64,000 bases of DNA from Chloroflexota bacterium (lineage in GTDB: Bacteria; Chloroflexota; Anaerolineae; Aggregatilineales; Phototrophicaceae). Below are positions 33,832-41,854 of the stretch, piece by piece; position 1 is the first letter of the stretch; each line of letters starts with the position of its first letter. The stretch is from positions 1 through 64,000 of the forward strand of contig WTGF01000094.1 in the NCBI GenBank assembly GCA_011525385.1, read 5' to 3'. A model generated the notes under the pieces. That model was not told where the DNA came from. It saw only the letters and a program-made list of their open reading frames with translations, and searched no databases. The translations under genes were made by a program, and so were the position numbers.

Positions 33832-35305
33832 AAATGCTATAGCCCTTCATATACTCAGCGATGCCTGATTCGTCAAGTTCAGGATGAAGTCTTGCTGAGT
33901 CCATGTTCTCAGCGTATAGAATGAAACGATTATTTGTCGGGTAAAGTTGGCTCCGTTCCACCAAGCCGAAGAAGTAGGAGACTGAATTAGATCCCTTCCT
34001 TTTGTATTCCGATCGCAGGATATTCAGTTCTGTCTCCATCGCGCCGCTACCTGGATTGCTAGAACCAACATACAGTATAGCTAAATCCAAATGATGTTGG
34101 TTTGTTCCAGATTTGCCTGTCAAGCCTATTATCGCCCGATCTCGACTATTAATCGTTTCTTCAGCATTTACATAGATTTTGGATAGGTGAGCAAATGCAT
34201 AGAATATCCTCCCGTCTTCGTGCCAACGATCAGGATTGTGATCAGCTATGCTCGCCATGCGCTCCATTTTCGAACGCTCTTCCTCCGTCAGATGCGGCGC
34301 CAGACTTTGATTATTCAAATGCGCGGCTGCCTGCCCTTGCATCGCCAATTGCTGCATGATCTCTTCGTCCGATTGATAAACAGACGCCGGGAAACTGATC
34401 ACGACGTAATTCCCCAGCGTTTCATGACCGCGAACTACAAACTCAACTCTCACATCTGGCCCAATTACCGGCGACTGTAATTGAAATGATTCATGGATTT
34501 TCTCTGGGTCATCTTCATCGGGAACATGATTATAGTCACGTGACAGCAATCCTCGCTTGGTCTTAGGATCATTGTCGCGTCCCGTTCTATCTGCCCACTC
34601 TTCATCGGATGTTTCGATATTCGACGATCCGCCATGTGCTCTCTCATCAGGAACGATAGGCAGTATCTCATAGCCCGATGGAGCGCCAGTGGCGACGACT
34701 TCCTCCATCGTTTTCGTAGAACTGTCGCCATGCTCCATAAGTGGAACAAAGGTCATTTCAGCGTCCGGGTCTGAGATGTCTACCCAGAATTTCCAGTCCC
34801 CTAATTCAATCCATACGGCATGAGGATTCAACTGAGAATACCCAAATACCCTCAACGGCGGTGAATTGTCAGCAGCTATAACTGGCAGGAAGGGTGTGTC
34901 AACTCGGTCAAACAGCTCATCAGGGTAGAGTCTCAGGGTCCCAGAAACCTTTAGCCCAATAGTCGGAACGTATGGTTCTCGTTCCTCTTGCAGCATCATC
35001 CACTCCGGCGGATTAAGCCGATCCGCCTGCGTCTGCGCCCACGACCTGGCTTCCAACAGCGCATGTTCCTCCGCCGTCCCCGGAGCCACTTCATAACTGG
35101 CTTCCTCGGCGCGTATACGAATCATTCCGCGCGCGCCACGAACGTAGACATATTCGTAGCCTTGTGGCGTCACGACCATCAGCATCTCCGCGCCCGCCGC
35201 GAAAGCCGCGCGCAAGTCCGCCTCCGAGGCATCGCTGCCATTGGGATGATTATGTATGAAGATCAGGTCGAGTCCCTTAAAGGCTTCGACCTCGTAATCC
35301 TGCAA
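33821..35305 (-). CDS. Type II modular cassette protein: JAMM-like N-terminus plus degenerate M23-like domain (cassette 2)
   Basis: 494 aa from a TTG. Residues 1-~110 repeat cassette 5 almost exactly, including HNHPNGSDASEADL. An SH3-like stretch follows (GTLRLYPDELF, AVWIELGDWKFWVDISDPDAE). The variable part has FQLQSPVIGPDVRVEFVVRGHETLGNYVVISFPASVYQSD, a helical insert, FAFAHLSKI, IGLTGKSG and HHLDLAILYVGSSNPGSGAME. Parts of this variable region (PSGYEILPI.PDE.AHGG) match cassette 1, although cassette 1 is type I. That shows exchange between types. As in cassette 5, the leader ATGATG is out of frame (stop after four codons). Confidence 0.72.
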   Translation of the reverse strand: MQDYEVEAFKGLDLIFIHNHPNGSDASEADLRAAFAAGAEMLMVVTPQGYEYVYVRGARGMIRIRAEEASYEVAPGTAEEHALLEARSWAQTQADRLNPPEWMMLQEEREPYVPTIGLKVSGTLRLYPDELFDRVDTPFLPVIAADNSPPLRVFGYSQLNPHAVWIELGDWKFWVDISDPDAEMTFVPLMEHGDSSTKTMEEVVATGAPSGYEILPIVPDERAHGGSSNIETSDEEWADRTGRDNDPKTKRGLLSRDYNHVPDEDDPEKIHESFQLQSPVIGPDVRVEFVVRGHETLGNYVVISFPASVYQSDEEIMQQLAMQGQAAAHLNNQSLAPHLTEEERSKMERMASIADHNPDRWHEDGRIFYAFAHLSKIYVNAEETINSRDRAIIGLTGKSGTNQHHLDLAILYVGSSNPGSGAMETELNILRSEYKRKGSNSVSYFFGLVERSQLYPTNNRFILYAENMDSARLHPELDESGIAEYMKGYSIYAQ

Positions 35306-35381
35306 GCCTACATACTGCAGACCGTCAGCGCCTAGAACGCCATCATCTATCCTCGCTAAAGCATCAAGTCGATCTGTGAAT

Positions 35382-35426
35382 GGGAGCCGCGCAGCTCGCC
35401 CTGTCGCAAGCCGCGGCGCATCTCCC
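35382..35426 (-). repeat. Leader hairpin of cassette 2
   Basis: Minus strand: GGGAGATGCGCCGC, loop GGCTTGCGACAGGGCGA, GCTGCGCGGCTCCC, the same as the cassette 5 leader. Confidence 0.85.
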
Positions 35427-35505
35427 CCAGCCGGAATACAGTGAAGCGATGGTCCCGCTTCTTGTCAGTGCTTTTGCTTCTTATCTTATGTATATGTTTT
35501 GTAAA

Positions 35506-36696
35506 CTAATGGCGAGGCACCGGCAGAGTTACTAGCAACTGTTTCGATTTGATATTCCATATCCATACCTTGCCATCAGGACCGATAGCAACCATTAACT
35601 CGCTGTTGGGGTGGATTTGCGGATTTATTCCCGGATAGACCGACATCTCAAAATCGTTTTTTGCATCCCAGACTTCAATCGTAGAACCTCCAGGTAAATT
35701 GCCACTTTGAGTTACCAAAACTCTATCGTCTAGGGTGATGAATCTGATTCGCCCTGCTTCTTCGGATTGAAGCAGCAATGCGCCGGTTTCGATATCCCAA
35801 ACGAGTAATCGTCCGTACCAATCGCACTTGAAAATCAGCCAGGGATTAATATGTCCGAAAGCCAGGGTCACATCCGCATTGCCGCAGGAATGTGCGCCGA
35901 GCATCTGTACGTACGTCAATTCCCAAGTGTCTGTCCGAAAGATCCTTATCTCGTCATCCGGTGTCACGAGCGCAAACAGCGAACTATCCGGGCTGAAAGC
36001 GACGCCTCTTTCATCACGAATATCGACTGAAACAGAACCGAGAGTTGAGCCAAGCCCCTGTTGAATATCAAATTCATGTATCTGGATCCCGTCAGGATGC
36101 CACCAATCCAAAAACTGTCGCCAATCAGGACTTAACCGGGGGAGAGGTAACCTCGACTGCGCAGCTCGTGCTGAGGGAATAGTCAGTATTCGCGCCCCCG
36201 CGCCAATATCCCATATCGACATTTCATGATCGTCCGTTGCCCACCAGTCGCTTAAGGACATGATGAACTTACCATCCGCGCTATAAGAGACCGTACTGAA
36301 GTCCGAAGCTATTTCGGTAGCAGTACTCGGCAGGTCAAGTATTGGGGTGTTTTCTGCTATGTTGAAAATCTGCAATCGGTGATGTTCGGCGAGTGAGATA
36401 TGCCGGCTGTCAGGACTGAAAGCTATTAAGGTTCCGTAAAATTCTGCCCCCCGAAGATGACGCGGTGGGGATAAAAGATCGTTAAGATTGTATATCCATA
36501 CGCCGCTATCGTAACCCGACTCATTCCTATCTTCTTTCTCCACATGAGCACCATATTTTACGGCTAAACGCCGTCCATCGTTGGATATTGAGATTGAGAC
36601 AGCTTCCCAAGGATCCTGTTCTTGCGTCTGTATCCGATAGGGCAAACATGCAAGGAAACAGACTAAAAGCGCAAAAATGTATGCTCGATTATTCAT
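35506..36696 (-). CDS. Secreted WD40-like beta-propeller, class A (cassette 1)
   Basis: 396 aa from the ATG at 36696 (MNNRAYIFALLVCFLACLPYRIQTQ, signal peptide). The ATG overlaps the type I stop as ATGAATAA. The track start at 36822 lies inside the upstream gene. Blades: ISNDGRRLAVKYG, FSPDSRHISLAEHHRLQIFN, MSIWDIGAGARILTIP, LSPDWRQFLDWW, FSPDSSLFALVTPDDEIRIFRT, GPDGKVWIWNIKSKQLLVTLP. It is the partner of the only front gene with an intact start, so it is the propeller most likely to be translated by coupling. Predicted to act outside the cytoplasm; ligand unknown. Confidence 0.85.
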   Translation of the reverse strand: MNNRAYIFALLVCFLACLPYRIQTQEQDPWEAVSISISNDGRRLAVKYGAHVEKEDRNESGYDSGVWIYNLNDLLSPPRHLRGAEFYGTLIAFSPDSRHISLAEHHRLQIFNIAENTPILDLPSTATEIASDFSTVSYSADGKFIMSLSDWWATDDHEMSIWDIGAGARILTIPSARAAQSRLPLPRLSPDWRQFLDWWHPDGIQIHEFDIQQGLGSTLGSVSVDIRDERGVAFSPDSSLFALVTPDDEIRIFRTDTWELTYVQMLGAHSCGNADVTLAFGHINPWLIFKCDWYGRLLVWDIETGALLLQSEEAGRIRFITLDDRVLVTQSGNLPGGSTIEVWDAKNDFEMSVYPGINPQIHPNSELMVAIGPDGKVWIWNIKSKQLLVTLPVPRH

Positions 36697-38575
36697 CTTC
36701 AAAGTAGATGCTGGCATTCGGATCTCCTCCGCTGGTAGGAAACTCAGCAATTCTGAATTCGTCAAGTTCTGGGTGGATCCTTGCGGATTCAAGGTTTTCA
36801 GCGTATAGGACAGAAACACCATTCGGGTAAAGCTGGCTCATTTGAGCTAAATCGAAAAAGTATTCTACAGACCGGGAACCCGTATCTTCAAATCTCTTCC
36901 GTTTGTCATTCAGAATTTCTTCCATTGCGCCGCTACCGGGTTGGCTTGAGCCAATGTAAAGGATTGCCAAATCTAAATGATGCGTTATTCCTTCCTTGCC
37001 TGTGTTACCTGTCTTGCCGATTATAGCCTTGCTCTCACTATCAATGATTTCTCCGGCATTCACATAGATTTCGGATAGGTGAGCAAACGCATAGAATATC
37101 CGCCCGTCTTCGTGCCAGCGATCAGGATTGTGATCAACTGAATTTACAAGGCGCTCTTGGTCCGGCCGCTCAGCCCTTAAACGCTGCGCCGCTAGTCCCT
37201 GCCATTCCAATTGCCGCATAATCTCGTCGTTTGATTGGTAAACAAACGACGGGAAACTAATTACGACATAATTGCCCAAGTCCTTGTGACCAGTGACAAC
37301 AAACTCTACTCTTACATCTGGACCAATTACCGGCGACTGAAGTCTGAACGAGTTATAAATATCTCTTCTGCGGTTGTAATCACGCGTACGCACCCCCAAT
37401 TTACTGGTGGTTCTATCCGCCCAAGGTCTATCCGATATTTCAATATCCAACGGTCCGCCATGAGCTTTCTCATCAGGAATAATGGGCAGTATCTCATAGC
37501 CCGATGGAGCATCAGTGGCGATGATTTCCGCAGATGTTTGTGTAGGATAGTTCTCATTCTCTACAAATGGAACGAGGACAAATTCGGCGTCTGGATCAAA
37601 AGTGTCTATCCAGTATTCTTCGTTGTCTATTTCAATCAGATACGCTGCGTTACCCGAATCCGATGTTCGCAGATACCTAAATTGCGCTGGCGTGCCGGAG
37701 ATTTCATAAGTCATGTGAGGTGAATCCACACCTGGCACAAATGTTTCTTGCTTGTAGGCCCTCAGAATCCCTAAAACTTCTATCCCAATACTAGGCTGTT
37801 CCCTCGTGTTGTCCGCCAGGTCTTGCGCCGTCGTCTCGACCGGCGCCGAATCCGCTTGCGCCAACCTCTTATCCCAATCCGAGTGTCTGACTTCGTCAAG
37901 CAATTCCAACGCACGTCGATCAGATTCATCGTCCAAGCCCGATCCCGCGAACTGGGACATATACTCAGCGTACTGTTCTTTGGACGGCAGGCCATACTCT
38001 TTGATAACCGCCAAGGCAACCCATGCCAAGTCATCATCCACTATGTTCAAGAGATAATCGATATGCTGTCTTTGCCCTTCGCTTACAGCTGTGTAGCCGG
38101 TCAAAGAAGTCGCTTCCTCCGGCTCGAAATCTATCAGTCCCGCTTCGCTGATATCGCGTGTTCCTTCGTGCTCCGAGAAGCCGGCAATAGCTTGCTCGCC
38201 TGTACCGGCGGCGAGGGCGTCTCTCTTCTTCTTCTTCTTTTTGTCCTTGGGCTCACCAACTCCCGCCACCACATAATTGAAATCCTGGTTCAGCATGTTG
38301 TTCTGCTGGTGAGTCGTTGCAGGCGCCGGTTGGCTGTTTGGCGTCGTCGACGCTGGCGGTTTCGGCGCTGGTGGCGGACTATAACCCGGCGTTGGCGTGT
38401 AACCGGATATATCTATCCCTGGCGGCGGCGCCGGAAGATGCTCTGCTGGCGGCGCTGGCGGACTATAACCCGGCGTTGGTGTATAACCGGGTATATCTAT
38501 CCCCGGCGGCGGAGTTGGAGTTGGTTCTGGCTTTGGTTTTGGTGGCCTGTAACCGCCACCACCTTGCATTGGCAT
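36689..38575 (-). CDS. Type I modular cassette protein, full length (cassette 1, expression-ready copy)
   Basis: 628 aa, starting ATG CCA ATG with an AAAGGAA box upstream in the leader. It has a Pro-rich N-terminus with two near-identical units (GIDIPGYTPTPGYSPP), a second low-complexity part, and a Lys run (DKKKKKKRDALAAG, about residues 110-122). The type I conserved region covers about 128-340. SH3-like and degenerate M23-like regions follow (LGNYVVISFPSFVY, FAFAHLSEI, IGKTGNTG, HHLDLAILYIGSSQPGSG). Only this copy has the Pro-rich head. The metal-ligand pattern HLH is HLD, and no first HxxxD is visible, so it may be a binding rather than a cutting domain. No signal peptide is seen; if exported, it would need another route. 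It is the first cassette after the tail-like genes. Confidence 0.8.
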   Translation of the reverse strand: MPMQGGGGYRPPKPKPEPTPTPPPGIDIPGYTPTPGYSPPAPPAEHLPAPPPGIDISGYTPTPGYSPPPAPKPPASTTPNSQPAPATTHQQNNMLNQDFNYVVAGVGEPKDKKKKKKRDALAAGTGEQAIAGFSEHEGTRDISEAGLIDFEPEEATSLTGYTAVSEGQRQHIDYLLNIVDDDLAWVALAVIKEYGLPSKEQYAEYMSQFAGSGLDDESDRRALELLDEVRHSDWDKRLAQADSAPVETTAQDLADNTREQPSIGIEVLGILRAYKQETFVPGVDSPHMTYEISGTPAQFRYLRTSDSGNAAYLIEIDNEEYWIDTFDPDAEFVLVPFVENENYPTQTSAEIIATDAPSGYEILPIIPDEKAHGGPLDIEISDRPWADRTTSKLGVRTRDYNRRRDIYNSFRLQSPVIGPDVRVEFVVTGHKDLGNYVVISFPSFVYQSNDEIMRQLEWQGLAAQRLRAERPDQERLVNSVDHNPDRWHEDGRIFYAFAHLSEIYVNAGEIIDSESKAIIGKTGNTGKEGITHHLDLAILYIGSSQPGSGAMEEILNDKRKRFEDTGSRSVEYFFDLAQMSQLYPNGVSVLYAENLESARIHPELDEFRIAEFPTSGGDPNASIYFEDE

Positions 38576-38614
38576 CGTCTGTTCCTTTCTAAAACATCAA
38601 ATGGATCTGTGAAT

Positions 38615-38661
38615 GGGGGGATGCGCAGCCTGCCCTGTCACAAGCCGCTGCGCATGCCCCC
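38615..38661 (-). repeat. Leader hairpin of cassette 1
   Basis: Minus strand: GGGGGCATGCGCAGC, loop GGCTTGTGACAGGGCAG, GCTGCGCATCCCCCC: 14 of 15 positions pair. The stem sequence differs from the other cassettes on both sides while pairing is kept. It is followed by TTCACAGATCCATTTGATGTTTTAGAAAGGAACAG and an in-frame ATG. Confidence 0.88.
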
Positions 38662-38685
38662 AACCGAATTACGGTGAAGCGCTGA

Positions 38686-39123
38686 CTAGACCGCGCCCCA
38701 GGTCGGCGCTGTGCCCGTCGCCGGCTGCAAGGTCGCCGTGAACATCACCGCCCCGCCGGTCGTGATCTGCGGACGGTAGCTCGACACCAGGAACTCCCCG
38801 CTGTACTTGGGATCGTTCGTGGTCGGCGCCGCGTTGTTGCCCACCTGCACCTCCAGCGAGACCTGGCTCCCGGCCGCGAAGGCGCCCTGGATGACCGTGT
38901 GCGTGCCGGTGTCTGCGGTGGTCGTCAGATAACCCTGAATCGTCACCGGCGCCCGCAACTGCCCGTTGATATACTGGTGCACTTCGTCGCCGAAGCCGGT
39001 GACATCGAACTGGTCGTAGGTCAGTCCCAGGTCGATGCTGCGGATGTCCCCATCCGCGAAGGTACGCAAGGTACCGCTGCTGTCGTCCATCTTTACGATG
39101 ACGTGATCTCCTGACAATGCCAT
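38686..39123 (-). CDS. Phage tail-tube-like protein
   Basis: 145 aa. It has the pattern of small siphophage tail-tube or major tail proteins: VIVKMDDSSGTLRTFADGDIRSID, a central FDVTGFGDEVHQYINGQLRAPVTIQGYL, and a closing VMFTATLQPATGTAPTW. AAGGAG lies 8 nt before the ATG. Its N-terminal two-thirds resemble the start of the next upstream gene (DHVQVLVDGYDITG.., FDITAFKDEVRKFIPGQ), so the two share a fold. No sheath, baseplate, capsid, portal, terminase or tape-measure gene is visible nearby, so this is an isolated structural gene, possibly domesticated. Confidence 0.65.
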   Translation of the reverse strand: MALSGDHVIVKMDDSSGTLRTFADGDIRSIDLGLTYDQFDVTGFGDEVHQYINGQLRAPVTIQGYLTTTADTGTHTVIQGAFAAGSQVSLEVQVGNNAAPTTNDPKYSGEFLVSSYRPQITTGGAVMFTATLQPATGTAPTWGAV

Positions 39124-39165
39124 GATATGTTTCTCCTTTTTGTGCGTTGGTTTTTGTACTGATTG

Positions 39166-41415
39166 CTAGATGTTAAATTGCGAACTCTGCGCTGTGGCGG
39201 TAGCGTAATCGGACCAAGGTCCCCTGCCGCCCCGATTGATAGCCGCTACTCTGAATCTGTAGTCGCCGGAAGTCGCGCCCGTCACAGTGTGAGATAGCGA
39301 GTTGATGTTCGGCAGATGAAGTTGCTCGTTTACACCGTGGCGAACGTCAAGTTCATAGGTTGTGATCGGCGCCCCGCCTTGCGCGGGCGGGGTGATGGCG
39401 GCAGTAATTTCCCCGCTGCGAACAGTCAGGGCCGGCGGCTGCGGTTTGCCGGGCGGCTCTATGACCTCCGGCCGGTTGCCCGCGACAATCCAATCCTTGG
39501 CTCGATTCGCCTGCCCGCTGTCGGCCACCAGAACACGGATCGACGAAGCATACGCGATGCTTGTCGGGCGCGCTGTCGAAGCAAATCTCAAGCTCTCGTC
39601 ATTGCTAAGGGTGTTGGCTGAAACGGGAAACTCATAGATCTGGTTGTCGCCGTACAAGTAGATATAGAACGAGGCGCTGGACAACAATGAAGGAATGAGC
39701 TGCCACTCCTGCACGGACATCCCGCTGAACTCAAGCAACGACTCCGTTTTCCAATCCACTATTTGTACTTCGATGTCCGTGTTCTTGCTGTTCGTCTTTG
39801 TCAAATTCAACCAGCGACTACCGGTGACTTGGTCGAAATTGCCCAACAACGTGTTACAGCTTGGATCACGCGATGTGAACTCAAAGTCAGTCAGCAGCCC
39901 TTGTGGCGGGGGTGGCAACATGATGTTGCCGTAGTCGGACCAAGTTCCCCTGCCAGCCCGATTGATGGCCACCACCCGGAACTCGTAGGACGTGCCGTTG
40001 GTCAAACCCATCACTGTGTGAGACAGCGCGTTGAGGTTTGGCACATGCATATGTGATCCGGTTGACCCGGTCTCGCGATAGCTCAGTTCATAGGTTGTGA
40101 TAGGCGATCCTCCTCGCGCAGGCGGGGTGATCGTCACGGTGGCCCGCTCGGCGCCGGCGACCAGGCTCGGTGGCTGTGGCTTGTCAGGCGGCGCTACAGT
40201 CTCGGGCTGGTTGCCCGCCGCGATCCAGTTCTTGATTCGACTCGCCTGACTGCTATTCGCAACCAATAGGCGAATCTGCGAGCCAGTCACGATGCTTGCC
40301 GGACGCGGAGTTGAACTAAAACCCATGGACCGACCACCAAGCGCTGAATTGGCGTTCATAGCAAACTCAAAGATTTCATTGCTATTGGGCAGATGGATGT
40401 AGAATGAAGAGTTTGGTAGAAGCGAGGGCAGTAGCTCCCATTCATGCTCTTCCCAACCCTCGAATTCAGGTTGGCGGTGGGGAAGAGGCGAGGCATCTGT
40501 ACCCCAAACCAGCGCCTCTAAGGAAATGTCTGTCCTCAGACCACCCGTTTTTGTCAAATTTAACCAACGAGTGCCGGTATGGTTGCTACTACCATTCAAC
40601 AGGTAGGGCGGCTCTCCTTCATTCGGATCGCGCGAGGCGAACTTAAAGTCAGCCAGCAATCCCTGGGGGAAGGGAACTGGCTTATGAATCCGAATCAGCG
40701 AAATTGCGATTTTGATGCGATCCCGCGCGGCTGGGTCGGCTGTGGTCACCCAGCGCACATAGCGAGGGATTATCTTGTTGATCTTGACCTGCTCGGAGCC
40801 GAGGGCCCGCCCATCCAGCGCGAAGGTCGCCAAAACGCTTTCTTCGCCGGCGAAGGCGCCGCTGTCCGAACCTTCAATGCTGAATGTATAGGCATCGCTG
40901 GCGGCGGCGTCAAGCACATGCAGACAAGCCAAGCCGCCCCCATCCGTAGAAGCGCCGTTGTCCAATGCGCTCCCGCTGGATGACCCGATCACATGACGCG
41001 GATTCGCCAGCGCAATGCCCCAGCCGCCGTCGTCGCCTCGATTGGCGAAGACTGCCCGGAATGGAATCACCTGATTGACTTGGGGCAAGGCGCCATAACG
41101 CCCCTGTCGCGTCAGCATACTGAAGACCGGATCGCCCACCGCCGGTTCCGCGTTCTCCCGCACATAGATCGAGAAGAGCCCAGCAAGATCCGCCCCTTTA
41201 AGCACTGGATGCGAGCCCGCTTCACCGCTGTTCATGAAGCCGGCGTGCTGCACCGCCATCATGCGCTGCCCGGGGATGAATTTGCGCACCTCGTCTTTAA
41301 AGGCGGTGATATCAAAGACATCGCGGTCCTCATTGATGCTGACGTGATTGCTGTCGCCGGTGATGTCATAGCCATCAACCAGGACTTGTACATGATCGCT
41401 TGAAAGTTTCGACAT
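39166..41415 (-). CDS. Tail-tube-like protein with two repeated modules and Fn3 domains
   Basis: 749 aa from the second ATG (41415; AGGAGG 5 nt upstream). The N-terminal ~240 residues resemble a phage tail-tube-like fold (FDITAFKDEVRKFIPGQRMMAVQHAGFMNSGEAGSHPVL). Two copies of a ~150-residue module follow (QGLLADFKFASRDP.. and QGLLTDFEFTSRDP..), each followed by a fibronectin type III domain (PDKPQPPSLVAGAE.., ITTYELSYRE, FRVVAINRAGRGTWSDY; PGKPQPPALTV.., ITTYELDVRH, FRVAAINRGGRGPWSDY). Such decorated tail proteins display Fn3 domains on the virion surface and can bind cell-surface sugars. It is unusually long for a tail-tube protein because of the duplicated C-terminal modules. Confidence 0.65.
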   Translation of the reverse strand: MSKLSSDHVQVLVDGYDITGDSNHVSINEDRDVFDITAFKDEVRKFIPGQRMMAVQHAGFMNSGEAGSHPVLKGADLAGLFSIYVRENAEPAVGDPVFSMLTRQGRYGALPQVNQVIPFRAVFANRGDDGGWGIALANPRHVIGSSSGSALDNGASTDGGGLACLHVLDAAASDAYTFSIEGSDSGAFAGEESVLATFALDGRALGSEQVKINKIIPRYVRWVTTADPAARDRIKIAISLIRIHKPVPFPQGLLADFKFASRDPNEGEPPYLLNGSSNHTGTRWLNLTKTGGLRTDISLEALVWGTDASPLPHRQPEFEGWEEHEWELLPSLLPNSSFYIHLPNSNEIFEFAMNANSALGGRSMGFSSTPRPASIVTGSQIRLLVANSSQASRIKNWIAAGNQPETVAPPDKPQPPSLVAGAERATVTITPPARGGSPITTYELSYRETGSTGSHMHVPNLNALSHTVMGLTNGTSYEFRVVAINRAGRGTWSDYGNIMLPPPPQGLLTDFEFTSRDPSCNTLLGNFDQVTGSRWLNLTKTNSKNTDIEVQIVDWKTESLLEFSGMSVQEWQLIPSLLSSASFYIYLYGDNQIYEFPVSANTLSNDESLRFASTARPTSIAYASSIRVLVADSGQANRAKDWIVAGNRPEVIEPPGKPQPPALTVRSGEITAAITPPAQGGAPITTYELDVRHGVNEQLHLPNINSLSHTVTGATSGDYRFRVAAINRGGRGPWSDYATATAQSSQFNI

Positions 41416-41424
41416 CATCGCCTC

Positions 41425-41808
41425 CTAGATATGTTGATAACGGTTGACATAACCGTGCAGGACGATGGCGTTGGCCGCGGTGGCGAAGGCGCGGACAAGC
41501 GCGCCATTCTGCAGCACATGGCCCGGGATGACTTCCGTGAAGCCGTTCTCCGCCGGAATCGTGACTTCGATGAGATCATCCGGGGCGCTCGTCCCGCCCC
41601 ATTCCACCGTCAATTTGACCGGGGCAGCCGACGTGTTCACCGCCTGAATAAAGATCTCATCCCATTCATTGGCCGCGATACTGCTCAGCGCCGTGTGGAC
41701 CAGGGTGCCGGGGCTGCTGCCCGCCGCTACTTTGATGCCGCGTCCGTCAGTGCTGCCGCTCAGCTTGCGTTTCTGGTAATCGCGATAGTCGCGCATGTCA
41801 TGTGGCAT
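41425..41808 (-). CDS. Phage-structural-like small protein
   Basis: 127 aa from the ATG at 41808 (MPHDMRDYRDYQK), with AAAGGAGA 7 nt upstream; the track start at 41907 overlaps the neighbouring gene. A short charged N-terminus leads into a beta-sandwich (LVHTALSSIAANEWDEIFIQAVNTSAAPVKLTVEWGG, then EVIPGHVLQNGALVRAFA). The pattern resembles small virion or neck proteins. It lies 9 bp upstream of the Fn3 gene, so the three genes 41808-38686 form one run. Unlike their neighbours on both sides, they lack individual leader hairpins. Confidence 0.55.
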   Translation of the reverse strand: MPHDMRDYRDYQKRKLSGSTDGRGIKVAAGSSPGTLVHTALSSIAANEWDEIFIQAVNTSAAPVKLTVEWGGTSAPDDLIEVTIPAENGFTEVIPGHVLQNGALVRAFATAANAIVLHGYVNRYQHI

Positions 41809-41854
41809 ATTGTTTCTCCTTTCTTGCTCCTTGAGCATGCTAATGGAAGGATGC

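Larger units (their letters stand above)
20007..38661 (-). repeat. Tandem array of seven two-gene cassettes (period about 7.7 kb per three cassettes)
   Basis: In transcription order the modular front genes are type I (38575), II (35305), III (32322), I (30509), II (27554), III (24685), I (22806). Equivalent points are 7.6-7.75 kb apart (30509/22806, 35305/27554, 32322/24685). Long stretches are nearly identical at DNA level; for example the shadow ORFs at 24773-25057 and 32410-32694 translate identically over 94 residues. Other stretches between them have diverged strongly. Each cassette starts with a leader hairpin and ends with a WD40-like gene. Confidence 0.9.

Noticed and set aside
37823-38677. 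284-aa plus-strand ORF opposite the cassette 1 front gene
   Set aside because: Its Arg/Trp/Tyr-rich tail is the antisense of the Pro-rich repeats; similar shadows occur opposite every type I copy.
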